Positions 1-9,703 of a stretch of DNA of 64,000 nt are shown here, in pieces (within the stretch, counting starts at the first letter, position 1; every line of letters begins with the position of its first letter). The notes below the pieces were generated by a model. That model was not told the DNA's origin. It made no database searches and saw only the letters and a list, made by a program, of their open reading frames with translations. Both the position numbers and the translations under genes were made by a program. The stretch is from contig CM060834.1 in the NCBI GenBank assembly GCA_030762175.1, positions 63,469,501 to 63,533,500 on the forward strand. Direction: 5' to 3'. This stretch comes from Metallyticus violacea (lineage: Eukaryota; Arthropoda; Insecta; Mantodea; Metallyticidae).

Positions 1-139
1 AAGTTTGGAAACTTCGTTAGAATCACTTTTTTTCCGTTCTTATTTGAGATAACTGGTTCTCTTTCATTATACTAGTTTGATAGCCTCAGTAAAGCATATT
101 ATGCGCAAAGAATCTGGAAAAGAAAAAAAATTGTTTTCG
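1..139 (+). repeat. Type A monomer (139 bp), majority form
   Basis: This is a representative of the majority monomer. Diagnostic positions within the unit are ACTTCGTTAG at 11-20, a run of seven T at about 27-33 before CCG, GAGATAACTGG at about 46-56, TTATACTAG at 67-75, GATAGCCTCAG at 79-89, GCATATTATGC at 94-104, GCGCAAAGAATCT at about 103-115, then an A tract followed by a T tract and CG. This copy has GGAAAAG instead of the commoner CGAAAAG and a TTG interruption in the T tract. The window happens to begin exactly at a monomer start in the phase used here. Confidence 0.9.
94..104. other. 11-bp dyad GCATATTATGC (representative)
   Basis: GCATA and TATGC are perfect reverse complements around a single T. 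The overlapping TGCGCA at 102-107 is itself palindromic. This arrangement is present in most monomers of the window. Recurrent variants are CATATGATGC (second half), ATTATTCGC, ATTATGCAC, ATTATGCTC and GGATATTATGC; several of these break one arm. Whether the dyad binds a protein or forms a cruciform cannot be told from sequence. Confidence 0.85.
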
Positions 140-277
140 AAGTTTGGAAACGTCGTTTTAATCACTTTTTTCCATTCTTATTTGAGATTACTGATTCTCT
201 TTCATTATAGTAGTTTGATAGCCTCAGAAAAGCATATTATGCACAAAGAATCTCGAAAAGAAAAAAAATTTTTTTCG
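140..277 (+). repeat. Type B monomer (138 bp), GTCG class
   Basis: This is a representative of the second monomer class. It differs from type A at a linked set of positions: AAACGTCGTTT instead of AAACTTCGTTA, six instead of seven T before CC, GAGATTACTG instead of GAGATAACTGG, TTATAGTAG instead of TTATACTAG, and often ATGCACAAAG (or ATGCTCAAAG in the second half) instead of ATGCGCAAAG. The missing T explains the 138-bp length. The class recurs at fixed positions inside each higher-order unit throughout the window. The changes remove the perfect 18-bp dyad and the ACTAGT palindrome found in type A. Confidence 0.88.
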
Positions 278-399
278 AAGTTTGGACACTTCGTTAGAAT
301 CACTTTTTTTCCGATCTTATTTGAGATAACTGGTTCTCTTTCATTATACTAGTTTGATAGCCTCAGCAAAGCATATTATGCGCAAAGAATCTCGAAAAG

Positions 400-414
400 A
401 AAAAAAATTTTTTT
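400..414. other. A8T7 tract (representative)
   Basis: Eight A followed directly by seven T, flanked by G and C, lie near the end of the monomer. Almost every monomer has such a tract of A6-A11 followed by T5-T9, one per unit. It is the most length-variable part of the unit and accounts for much of the 1-2 bp spread in monomer length. A/T tracts of this kind are known to bend or stiffen DNA and to disfavour nucleosomes, so the tract may position nucleosomes with one per monomer. That role is inference. Confidence 0.85.
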
Positions 415-432
415 CGAAGTTTGGAAACTTCG
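415..432. other. 18-bp dyad CGAAGTTTGGAAACTTCG (representative)
   Basis: CGAAGTTT and AAACTTCG are perfect reverse complements separated by only GG, spanning the border between two monomers as phased here. It directly follows the A8T7 tract, and the left end overlaps the palindrome TTCGAA. The dyad is intact in type A monomers, loses its right arm in type B (AAACGTCG), is trimmed in monomers with CTTCA, CTTCT or CTTCC, and loses its left end in TTTTGTAGTTTGG and TTTTGGAAGTTTGG monomers. A role as a protein-binding site or a non-B DNA element is possible but unproven. Confidence 0.88.
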
Positions 433-3400
433 TTAGAATCTTTTTTTTTCCGTTCTTATTTGAGATAACTGGTTCTCTTTCATTATACTAGTTTGATAGC
501 CTCAGCAAAGCATATTATGCGCAAAGAATCCCGAAAAGAAAAAAAATTTTTTTCGAAGTTTAGAAACTTCGTTAGAATCACTTTTTTTCCGTTCTTATTT
601 GAGATAACTGGTTCTCTTTCATTATAGTAGTTTGATAGCCTCAGAAAAGCATATTATGCGCAAAGAATCTCGAAAAGAAAAAAGTTTTTTTTCGAAGTTT
701 GGAAACTTCTTTAGAATCACTTTTTTTCCGTTCTTATTTGAGATAACTGGTTCTCTTTCATTATACTAGTTTGATAGCCTCAGTAAAGCATATTATGCGC
801 AAAGAATCTGGAAAAGAAAAAAAATTATTTTCGAAGTTTGGAAACTTCGTTAGAATCACTTTTTTTCCGTTCTTAATTGAGATACCTGGTTCTCTTTCAT
901 TATACTAGTTTGATAGCCTCAGTAAAGCATATTTTGCGCAAAGAATCTCGAAACGAAAAAAGTTTTTTTTGAAGTTTGGAAACTTCGTTAGAATCACTTT
1001 TTTTCCGTTCTTATTTGAGATAACTGGTTCTCTTTCATTCTACTAGTTTGATAGGCTCAGTAAAGGATATTATGCGCAAAGAATCTCGAAAAGAAAAAAA
1101 AATTTTTCGAAGTTTGGAATCGTCGTTTGAATCACTTTTTTCCGTTCTTATTTGAGATTACTGGTTCTCTTTCATTATACTAGTTTGATAGCCTCAGCAA
1201 AGCATATTATGCGCAAAGAATCTCGAAAAGAAAAAAAATTTTTTTCGAAGTTTGGAAACTTCGTTAGAATCACTTTTTTTCCGTTCTTATTTGAGATAAC
1301 TGGTTCTCTTTCATTATACTAGTTTGATAGCCTCAGTAAAGCATATTATGCGCAAAGAATCTCGAAAAGAAAAAAATTTTTTTTCGAAGTTTGGAAACGT
1401 CGTTTGAATCACTTTTTTCCTTTCTTATTTGAGATTACTGGTTCTCTTTCATTATAGTAGTTTGATAGCCTCAGAAGAGCATAATATGCACAAAGAATCT
1501 CGAAAAGAAAAAAAATTTTTTTCGAAGTTTGGACACTTCGTTAGAATCAGTTTTTTTCCGATCTTATTTGAGATAACTGGTTCTCTTTCATTATAATAGT
1601 TTGATAGCCTCAGCAAATCATATTATGCGCAAAGAATCTCGAAAAGAAAAAAAATTTTTTTCGAAGTTTGGAAACTTCGTTAGAATCACTTTTTTTCCGT
1701 TCTTATTTGAGATAACTGATTCTCTTTCATTATACTAGTTTGATAGGCTCAGTAAAGCATATTATGCGCAAAGAATCTCGAAGAGAAAAAAAATTTTTTT
1801 CGAAGTTTGGAAACGTCGTTTGAATCACTTTTTTCCATTCTTATTTGAGATTACTGGTTCTCTTTCATTATAGTAGTTTGATAGCCTCAGAAAAGCATAT
1901 TATGCACAAAGAATCACGAAAAGAAAAAAAAAATTTTTCGAAGTTTGGAAACTTCGTTAGAATCACTTTTTTTCCGTTCTTATTTGAGATAACTGGTTCT
2001 CTTTCATTATACTAGTTTGATAGCTTCAGAAAAGCATATTATGCGCAAAGAATCTCGAAAAGAAAAAAGTTTTTTTTCGAAGTTTGGAAACTTCGTTAGA
2101 ATCACTTTTTTTCCATTCTTATTTAAGATAACTTGTTCCCTTTCATTATACTAGTTTGATAGCCTTAGACAAGCATATTATGCGCAAAGAATCTCGAAAA
2201 GGAAAAAATTTTTTTTCGAAGTTTGGAAACTTCGTTAGAATCACTTTTTTTCCGTTCTTATTTGAGATAACTGGTTCTCTTTCATTATACTAGTTTGATA
2301 GCCTCAGAAAAGCATATTATGCGCAAAGAATCTTGAAAAGAAAAAAAATTATTTTCGAAGTTTGGAAACTTCGTTAGAATCACTTTTTTTCCGTTCTTAA
2401 TTGAGATAACTGGTTCTCTTTCATTATACTAGTTTGATAGCCTCAGTAAAGCATATTATGCGCAAAGAATCTCGAAAAGAAAAAAGTTTTTTTTTGAAGT
2501 TTGGAAACTTCGTTTGAATCACTTTTTTTCCGTTCTTATTTGAGATAACTGGTTCTCTTTCATTATACTAGTTTGATAGGCTCAGTAAAGCATAATATGC
2601 GCAAAGAATCTCGAAAAGAAAAAAAAATTTTTCGAAGTTTGGAATCGTCGTTTGAATCACTTTTTTCCGTTCTTATTTGAGATTACTGGTTCTCTTTCAT
2701 TATAGTAGTTTGATAGCCTCAGAAAAGCATATTATGCACAAAGAATCTCGAAAAGAAAAAAAATTTTTTTCGAAGTTTGGACACTTCGTTAGAATCACTT
2801 TTTTTCCGATCTTATTTGAGATAACTGGTTCTCTTTCATTATACTAGTTTGATAGCCTCAGCAAAGCATATTATGCGCAAAGAATCTCGAAAAGAAAAAA
2901 AATTTTTTTCGAAGTTTGGAAACTTCGTTAGAATCACTTTTTTTCCGATCTTATTTGAGATAACTGGTTCTCTTTCATTATACTAGTTTGATAGTCTCAG
3001 CAAAGCATATTATGCCCAAAGAATATGGAAAAGAAAAAAAATTTTTTTCGAAGTTTGGAAACTTCGTTAGAATCACTTTTTTTCCGTTCTTATGTGACAT
3101 AACTGGTTCTCTTTCCTTATACTAGTTTGATAACTTCAGAAAAGGATATTATGCGCAAAGAATCTCGAAAAGAAAAAAGTTTTTTTTCGAAGTTTGGAAA
3201 CTTCGTTTGAATCACTTTTGTTTCCGTTCTTATTTGAGATAACTGGTTCTCTTTCATTATATTAGTTTGATAGCGTCAGTAAAGCATATTATGCGCAAAG
3301 AATCTGGAAAAGAAAAAAAATTTTTTTCGAAGTTTGGAAACTTCGTTAGAATCACTTTTTTCCGTTCTTATTTGAGATAACTGGTTCTCTTTCATTATAC

Positions 3401-6299
3401 TAGTTTGATAGCCTCAGTAAAGCATATTATGCGCAAAGAATCTCGAAAAGAAAAAAATTTTTTTTCGAAGTTTGGAAACGTCGTTTGAATCACTTTTTCC
3501 GTTCTTATTTGAGATTACTGGTTCTCTTTCATTATAGTAGATTGATAGCCTCAGAAAAGCATATTATGCGCAAAGAATCTCGAAAAGAAAAAAGTTTTTT
3601 TTCGAAGTTTGGAAACTTCTTTAGAATCACTTTTTTTCCGTTCTTATTTGAGATAACTGGTTCTCTTTCATTATACTAGTTTGATAGCCTCAGTAAAGCA
3701 TATTATGCGCAAAGAATCTCGAAAAGAATAAGGTTTTTTTTTGAAGTTTGGAAACCTCGTTTGAATCACTTTTTTTCCGTTCTTATTTGAGATAACTGGT
3801 TCTCTTTCATTATACTAGTTTGATAGGCTCAGTAAAGCATATTATGCGCAAAGAATCTCGAAAAGAAAAAAAATTTTTTCGAAGTTTGGAATCGTCGTTT
3901 GAATCACTTTTTTCCGTTCTTATTTGAGATTACTGGTTCTCTTTCATTATACTAGTTTGATAGCCTCAGCAAAGCATATTATGCGCAAAGAATCTCGAAA
4001 AGAAAAAAATTTTTTTCGAAGTTTGGAAACTTCGTTAGAATCACTTTTTTTCCGTTCTTATTTGAGATAACTGGTTCTCTTTCATTATACTAGTTTGATA
4101 GCCTCAGTAAAGCATATTATGCGCAAAGAATCTGGAAAAAAAAAAAATTGTTTTCGAAGTTTGGAAACGTCGTTTTAATCACTTTTTTCCATTCTTATTT
4201 GAGATTACTGATTCTCTTTCATTATAGTAGTTTGATAGCCTCAGAAAAGCATATTATGCACAAAGAATCTCGAAAAGAAAAAAAATTTTTTTCGAAGTTT
4301 GGACACTTCGTTAGAATCACTTTTTTTCCGATCTTATTTGAGATAACTGGTTCTCTTTCATTATACTAGTTTGATAGCCTCAGCAAAGCATATTATGCGC
4401 AAAGAATCTCGAAAAGAAAAAAAATTTTTTTCGAAGTTTGGAAACTTCGTTAGAATCTTTTTTTTTCCGTTCTTATTTGAGATAACTGGTTCTCTTTCAT
4501 TATACTAGTTTGATAGCCTCAGCAAAGCATATTATGCGCAAAGAATCCCGAAAAGAAAAAAAATTTTTTTCGAAGTTTAGAAACTTCGTTAGAATCACTT
4601 TTTTTCCGTTCTTATTTGAGATAACTGGTTCTCTTTCATTATAGTAGTTTGATAGCCTCAGAAAAGCATATTATGCGCAAAGAATCTCGAAAAGAAAAAA
4701 GTTTTTTTTCGAAGTTTGGAAATTTCTTTAGAATCACTTTTTTTCCGTTCTTATTTGAGATAACTGGTTCTCTTTCATTATACTAGTTTGATAGCCTCAG
4801 TAAAGCATATTATGCGCAAAGAATCTGGAAAAGAAAAAAAATTATTTTCGAAGTTTGGAAACTTCGTTAGAATCACTTTTTTTCCGTTCTTAATTGAGAT
4901 ACCTGGTTCTCTTTCATTATACTAGTTTGATAGCCTCAGTAAAGCATATTATGCGCAAAGAATCTCGAAAAGAAAAAAGTTTTTTTTGAAGTTTGGAAAC
5001 TTCTTTAGAATCACTTTTTTTCCGTTCTTATTTGAGATAACTGGTTCTCTTTCATTCTACTAGTTTGATAGGCTCAGTAAAGGATATTATGCGCAAAGAA
5101 TCTCGAAAAGAAAAAAAAATTTTTCGAAGTTTGGAATCGTCGTTTGAATCACTTTTTTCCGTTCTTATTTGAGATTACTGGTTCTCTTTCATTATACTAG
5201 TTTGATAGCCTCAGCAAAGCATATTATGCGCAAAGAATCTCGAAAAGAAAAAAAATTTTTTTCGAAGTTTGGAAACTTCGTTAGAATCACTTTTTTTCCG
5301 TTCTTATTTGAGATAACTGGTTCTCTTTCATTATACTAGTTTGATAGCCTCAGTAAAGCATATTATGCGCAAAGAATCTCGAAAAGAAAAAAATTTTTTT
5401 TCGAAGTTTGGAAACGTCGTTTGAATCACTTTTTTCCTTTCTTATTTGAGATTACTGGTTCTCTTTCATTATAGTAGTTTGATAGCCTCAGAAGAGCATA
5501 TTATGCACAAAGAATCTCGAAAAGAAAAAAAATTTTTTTCGAAGTTTGGACACTTCGTTAGAATCAGTTTTTTTCCGATCTTATTTGAGATAACTGGTTC
5601 TCTTTCATTATACTAGTTTGATAGCCTCAGCAAATCATATTATGCGCAAAGAATCTCGAAAAGAAAAAAAATTTTTTTCGAAGTTTGGAAACTTCGTTAG
5701 AATCACTTTTTTTCCGTTCTTATTTGAGATAACTGATTCTCTTTCATTATACTAGTTTGATAGGCTCAGTAAAGCATATTATGCGCAAAGAATCTCGAAG
5801 AGAAAAAAAATTTTTTTCGAAGTTTGGAAACGTCGTTTGAATCACTTTTTTCCATTCTTATTTGAGATTACTGGTTCTCTTTCATTATAGTAGTTTGATA
5901 GCCTCAGAAAAGCATATTATGCACAAAGAATCACGAAAAGAAAAAAAAAATTTTTCGAAGTTTGGAAACTTCGTTAGAATCACTTTTTTTCCGTTCTTAT
6001 TTGAGATAACTGGTTCTCTTTCATTATACTAGTTTGATAGCTTCAGAAAAGCATATTATGCGCAAAGAATCTCGAAAAGAAAAAAGTTTTTTTTCGAAGT
6101 TTGGAAACTTCGTTAGAATCACTTTTTTTCCATTCTTATTTAAGATAACTTGTTCCCTTTCATTATACTAGTTTGATAGCCTTAGACAAGCATATTATGC
6201 GCAAAGAATCTCGTAAAGGAAAAAATTTTTTTTCGAAGTTTGGAAACTTCGTTAGAATCACTTTTTTTCCGTTCTTATTTGAGATAACTGGTTCTCTTT

Positions 6300-7146
6300 C
6301 ATTATACTAGTTTGATAGCCACAGACAAGCATATTATGCGCAAAGAATCTCGAAAAGAAAAAAATTTTTTTTCGAAGTTTGGAAACTTCCTTAGAATCAC
6401 TTTTTTTCCATTCTTATTTGAGATAACTTGTTCTCTTTCATTATACTTGTTTGATAGCCTCAGACAAGCATATTATGCGCAAAGAATGTCGAAAAGAAAA
6501 AAATTTTATTTCGAAGTTTGGAAACTTCGTTAGAATCACTTTTTTTCCGTTCTTATTTGAGATAACTGGTTCTCTTTCATTATACTAGTTTGATAGCCTC
6601 AGAGAAGCATATTATGCGCAAAGAATCTCTAAAAGAAAAAATTTTTTTTTCGAAGTTTGGAAACTTCGTTAGAATCACTTTTTTTCCGTTCTTATTTGAG
6701 ATAACTGGTTCTCCTTCATTATACTAGTTTGATAGCCTCAGAAAAGCATAGGTATGCGCAAAGAATCTCGAAAAGAAAAAATTTTTTTTTCGAAGTTTGG
6801 AAACTTCCTTAGAATTACTTTTTTTCCATTCTTATTTAAGATTACTGGTTCTCTTTCATTATACTAGTTTGATAGCCTCAGACAAGCATATTATGCGCAA
6901 AGAATCTCGAAAAGAAAAAAATTTTTTTTCGAAGTTTGGAAACTTCGTTAGAATCACTTTTTTTCCGTTCTTATTTGAGATAACTTTTTCTCTTTCATAA
7001 TACTAGTTTGATAGCCTTATACAAGCATATTATGCGCAAAGAATCTGGAAAAGAAAAAATTTTTTTTTCGAAGTTTGGAAACTTCGTTGGAATCACATTT
7101 TTTCCGTTCTTATTTAAGATTACTGGTTCTCTTTCATTATAGTAGT
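6300..7146 (+). repeat. GACAAGC-type monomer block inside HOR copy B
   Basis: About six monomers here are of a type not found in HOR copies A and D beyond one position. They carry CAGACAAGC or TTATACAAGC in place of CAGTAAAGC, CTTCCTTAG in some units, ATTTAAGATTACTGG, and A6T9-like tracts. One has GCATAGGTATGCGC near 6750. The same series appears at 23486-24332 in copy E and at the start of the longer block from 29170, which suggests the block was carried in with the enlarged unit. Confidence 0.82.
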
Positions 7147-7851
7147 TTGATAGCCTCAGAAGAGCATATTATGCACAAAGAATCTCGAAAAGAAAAAAAA
7201 TTTTTTTCGAAGTTTGGACACTTCGTTAGAATCAGTTTTTTTCCGATCTTATTTGAGATAACTGGTTCTCTTTCATTATACTAGTTTGATAGCCTCAGCA
7301 AATCATATTATGCGCAAAGAATCTCGAAAAGAAAAAAAATTTTTTTCGAAGTTTGGAAACTTCGTTAGAATCACTTTTTTTCCGTTCTTATTTGAGATAA
7401 CTGATTCTCTTTCATTATACTAGTTTGATAGGCTCAGTAAAGCATATTATGCGCAAAGAATCTCGAAGAGAAAAAAAATTTTTTTCGAAGTTTGGAAACG
7501 TCGTTTGAATCACTTTTTTCCATTCTTATTTGAGATTACTGGTTCTCTTTCATTATAGTAGTTTGATAGCCTCAGAAAAGCATATTATGCACAAAGAATC
7601 ACGAAAAGAAAAAAAAAATTTTTCGAAGTTTGGAAACTTCGTTAGAATCACTTTTTTTCCGTTCTTATTTGAGATAACTGGTTCTCTTTCATTATACTAG
7701 TTTGATAGCTTCAGAAAAGCATATTATGCGCAAAGAATCTCGAAAAGAAAAAAGTTTTTTTTCGAAGTTTGGAAACTTCGTTAGAATCACTTTTTTTCCA
7801 TTCTTATTTAAGATAACTTGTTCCCTTTCATTATACTAGTTTGATAGCCTT
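7147..7851 (+). repeat. Duplicated HOR segment after the back-jump in copy B
   Basis: From TTTGATAGCCTCAGAAGAGC near 7146 the sequence repeats the series already present from 5479 to 6183, at a displacement of 1,668 bp (12 monomers). Landmarks in both are GACACTTCGTTAGAATCAG, CAGCAAATCATATT, CTCGAAGAGAAAA, AATCACGAAAAG and TAAGATAACTTGTTCCC. After 7851 the unit continues as in copy A from 2166. The hybrid monomer at the junction combines ATTTAAGATTACTGG (GACAAGC block) with TTATAGTAG (type B). Confidence 0.8.
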
Positions 7852-9703
7852 AGACAAGCATATTATGCGCAAAGAATCTCGAAAAGGAAAAAATTTTTTT
7901 TCGAAGTTTGGAAACTTCGTTAGAATCACTTTTTTTCCGTTCTTATTTGAGATAACTGGTTCTCTTTCATTATACTAGTTTGATAGCCTCAGAAAAGCAT
8001 ATTATGCGCAAAGAATCTTGAAAAGAAAAAAAATTATTTTCGAAGTTTGGAAACTTCGTTAGAATCACTTTTTTTCCGTTCTTAATTGAGATAACTGGTT
8101 CTCTTTCATTATACTAGTTTGATAGCCTCAGTAAAGCATATTATGCGCAAAGAATCTCGAAAAGAAAAAAGTTTTTTTTTGAAGTTTGGAAACTTCGTTT
8201 GAATCACTTTTTTTCCGTTCTTATTTGAGATAACTGGTTCTCTTTCATTATACTAGTTTGATAGGCTCAGTAAAGCATAATATGCGCAAAGAATCTCGAA
8301 AAGAAAAAAAAATTTTTCGAAGTTTGGAATCGTCGTTTGAATCACTTTTTTCCGTTCTTATTTGAGATTACTGGTTCTCTTTCATTATAGTAGTTTGATA
8401 GCCTCAGAAAAGCATATTATGCACAAAGAATCTCGAAAAGAAAAAAAATTTTTTTCGAAGTTTGGACACTTCGTTAGAATCACTTTTTTTCCGATCTTAT
8501 TTGAGATAACTGGTTCTCTTTCATTATACTAGTTTGATAGCCTCAGCAAAGCATATTATGCGCAAAGAATCTCGAAAAGAAAAAAAATTTTTTTCGAAGT
8601 TTGGAAACTTCGTTAGAATCACTTTTTTTCCGATCTTATTTGAGATAACTGGTTCTCTTTCATTATACTAGTTTGATAGTCTCAGCAAAGCATATTATGC
8701 CCAAAGAATATGGAAAAGAAAAAAAATTTTTTTCGAAGTTTGGAAACTTCGTTAGAATCACTTTTTTTCCGTTCTTATGTGACATAACTGGTTCTCTTTC
8801 CTTATACTAGTTTGATAACTTCAGAAAAGGATATTATGCGCAAAGAATCTCGAAAAGAAAAAAGTTTTTTTTCGAAGTTTGGAAACTTCGTTTGAATCAC
8901 TTTTGCTTCCGTTCTTATTTGAGATAACTGGTTCTCTTTCATTATATTAGTTTGATAGCGTCAGTAAAGCATATTATGCGCAAAGAATCTGGAAAAGAAA
9001 AAAAATTTTTTTCGAAGTTTGGAAACTTCGTTAGAATCACTTTTTTCCGTTCTTATTTGAGATAACTGGTTCTCTTTCATTATACTAGTTTGATAGCCTC
9101 AGTAAAGCATATTATGCGCAAAGAATCTCGAAAAGAAAAAATTTTTTTTTCGAAGTTTGGAAACGTCGTTTGAATCACTTTTTCCGTTCTTATTTGAGAT
9201 TACTGGTTCTCTTTCATTATAGTAGATTGATAGCCTCAGAAAAGCATATTATGCGCAAAGAATCTCGAAAAGAAAAAAGTTTTTTTTCGAAGTTTGGAAA
9301 CTTCTTTAGAATCACTTTTTTTCCGTTCTTATTTGAGATAACTGGTTCTCTTTCATTATACTAGTTTGATAGCCTCAGTAAAGCATATTATGCGCAAAGA
9401 ATCTCGAAAAGAATAAGGTTTTTTTTTGAAGTTTGGAAACCTCGTTTGAATCACTTTTTTTCCGTTCTTATTTGAGATAACTGGTTCTCTTTCATTATAC
9501 TAGTTTGATAGGCTCAGTAAAGCATATTATGCGCAAAGAATCTCGAAAAGAAAAAAAATTTTTTCGAAGTTTGGAATCGTCGTTTGAATCACTTTTTTCC
9601 GTTCTTATTTGAGATTACTGGTTCTCTTTCATTATACTAGTTTGATAGCCTCAGCAAAGCATATTATGCGCAAAGAATCTCGAAAAGAAAAAAATTTTTT
9701 TCG

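Larger units (their letters stand above)
1..4018 (+). repeat. HOR copy A, 29 monomers, 4,018 bp
   Basis: The ordered series of monomer variants in this segment recurs with a displacement of 4,018 bp. For example, the TTG-interrupted T tract beside AAACGTCGTTTTAATC near 131-160 recurs near 4150-4180, and CGTCGTTTGAATCACTTTTTCC with only five T appears near 3480. Other landmarks are GAATCTTTTTTTTTCC near 437, TTAATTGAGATACCTGG near 875, ACATAACTGG near 3095, GTCAGTAAAGC near 3268 and AAGAATAAGG near 3724. Copy-specific changes include GCATATTTTGCGC near 926 and GCATAATATGCAC near 1480. It is closest to copy D. Confidence 0.9.
4019..9703 (+). repeat. HOR copy B, 41 monomers, 5,685 bp (enlarged)
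   Basis: This copy starts like the 29-monomer unit and follows it to about 6,300, then carries about six monomers of the GACAAGC family, jumps back to a point already passed (7147 matches 5479) and runs to the end of the unit. The net gain is 12 monomers (1,667-1,668 bp). Shared private variants, such as TCGTAAAGG near 6212 and CTTCTTTAG near 5001, link it to copy E. A base missing near 4137 relative to the other copies breaks the open frame that spans this place elsewhere. Confidence 0.88.

Noticed and set aside
61..75. TATA-like promoter (TTATACTAG) in each monomer
   Set aside because: AT-rich matches of this kind are expected at about 30% G+C and there is no gene or other promoter element nearby. 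Low-level satellite transcription is possible but nothing in the sequence supports a start site.
415..432. Rho-independent terminator (hairpin plus T run)
   Set aside because: The hairpin CGAAGTTT/AAACTTCG has a two-base loop and the long T run lies before it, not after, on the + strand. It recurs in hundreds of monomers with no genes present.
6700..6800. Foreign insertion at the GCATAGGTATGC monomer
   Set aside because: It is a small spacer change within an ordinary monomer (TAGG-type variant of the GCATATTATGC dyad), shared by the three GACAAGC blocks.
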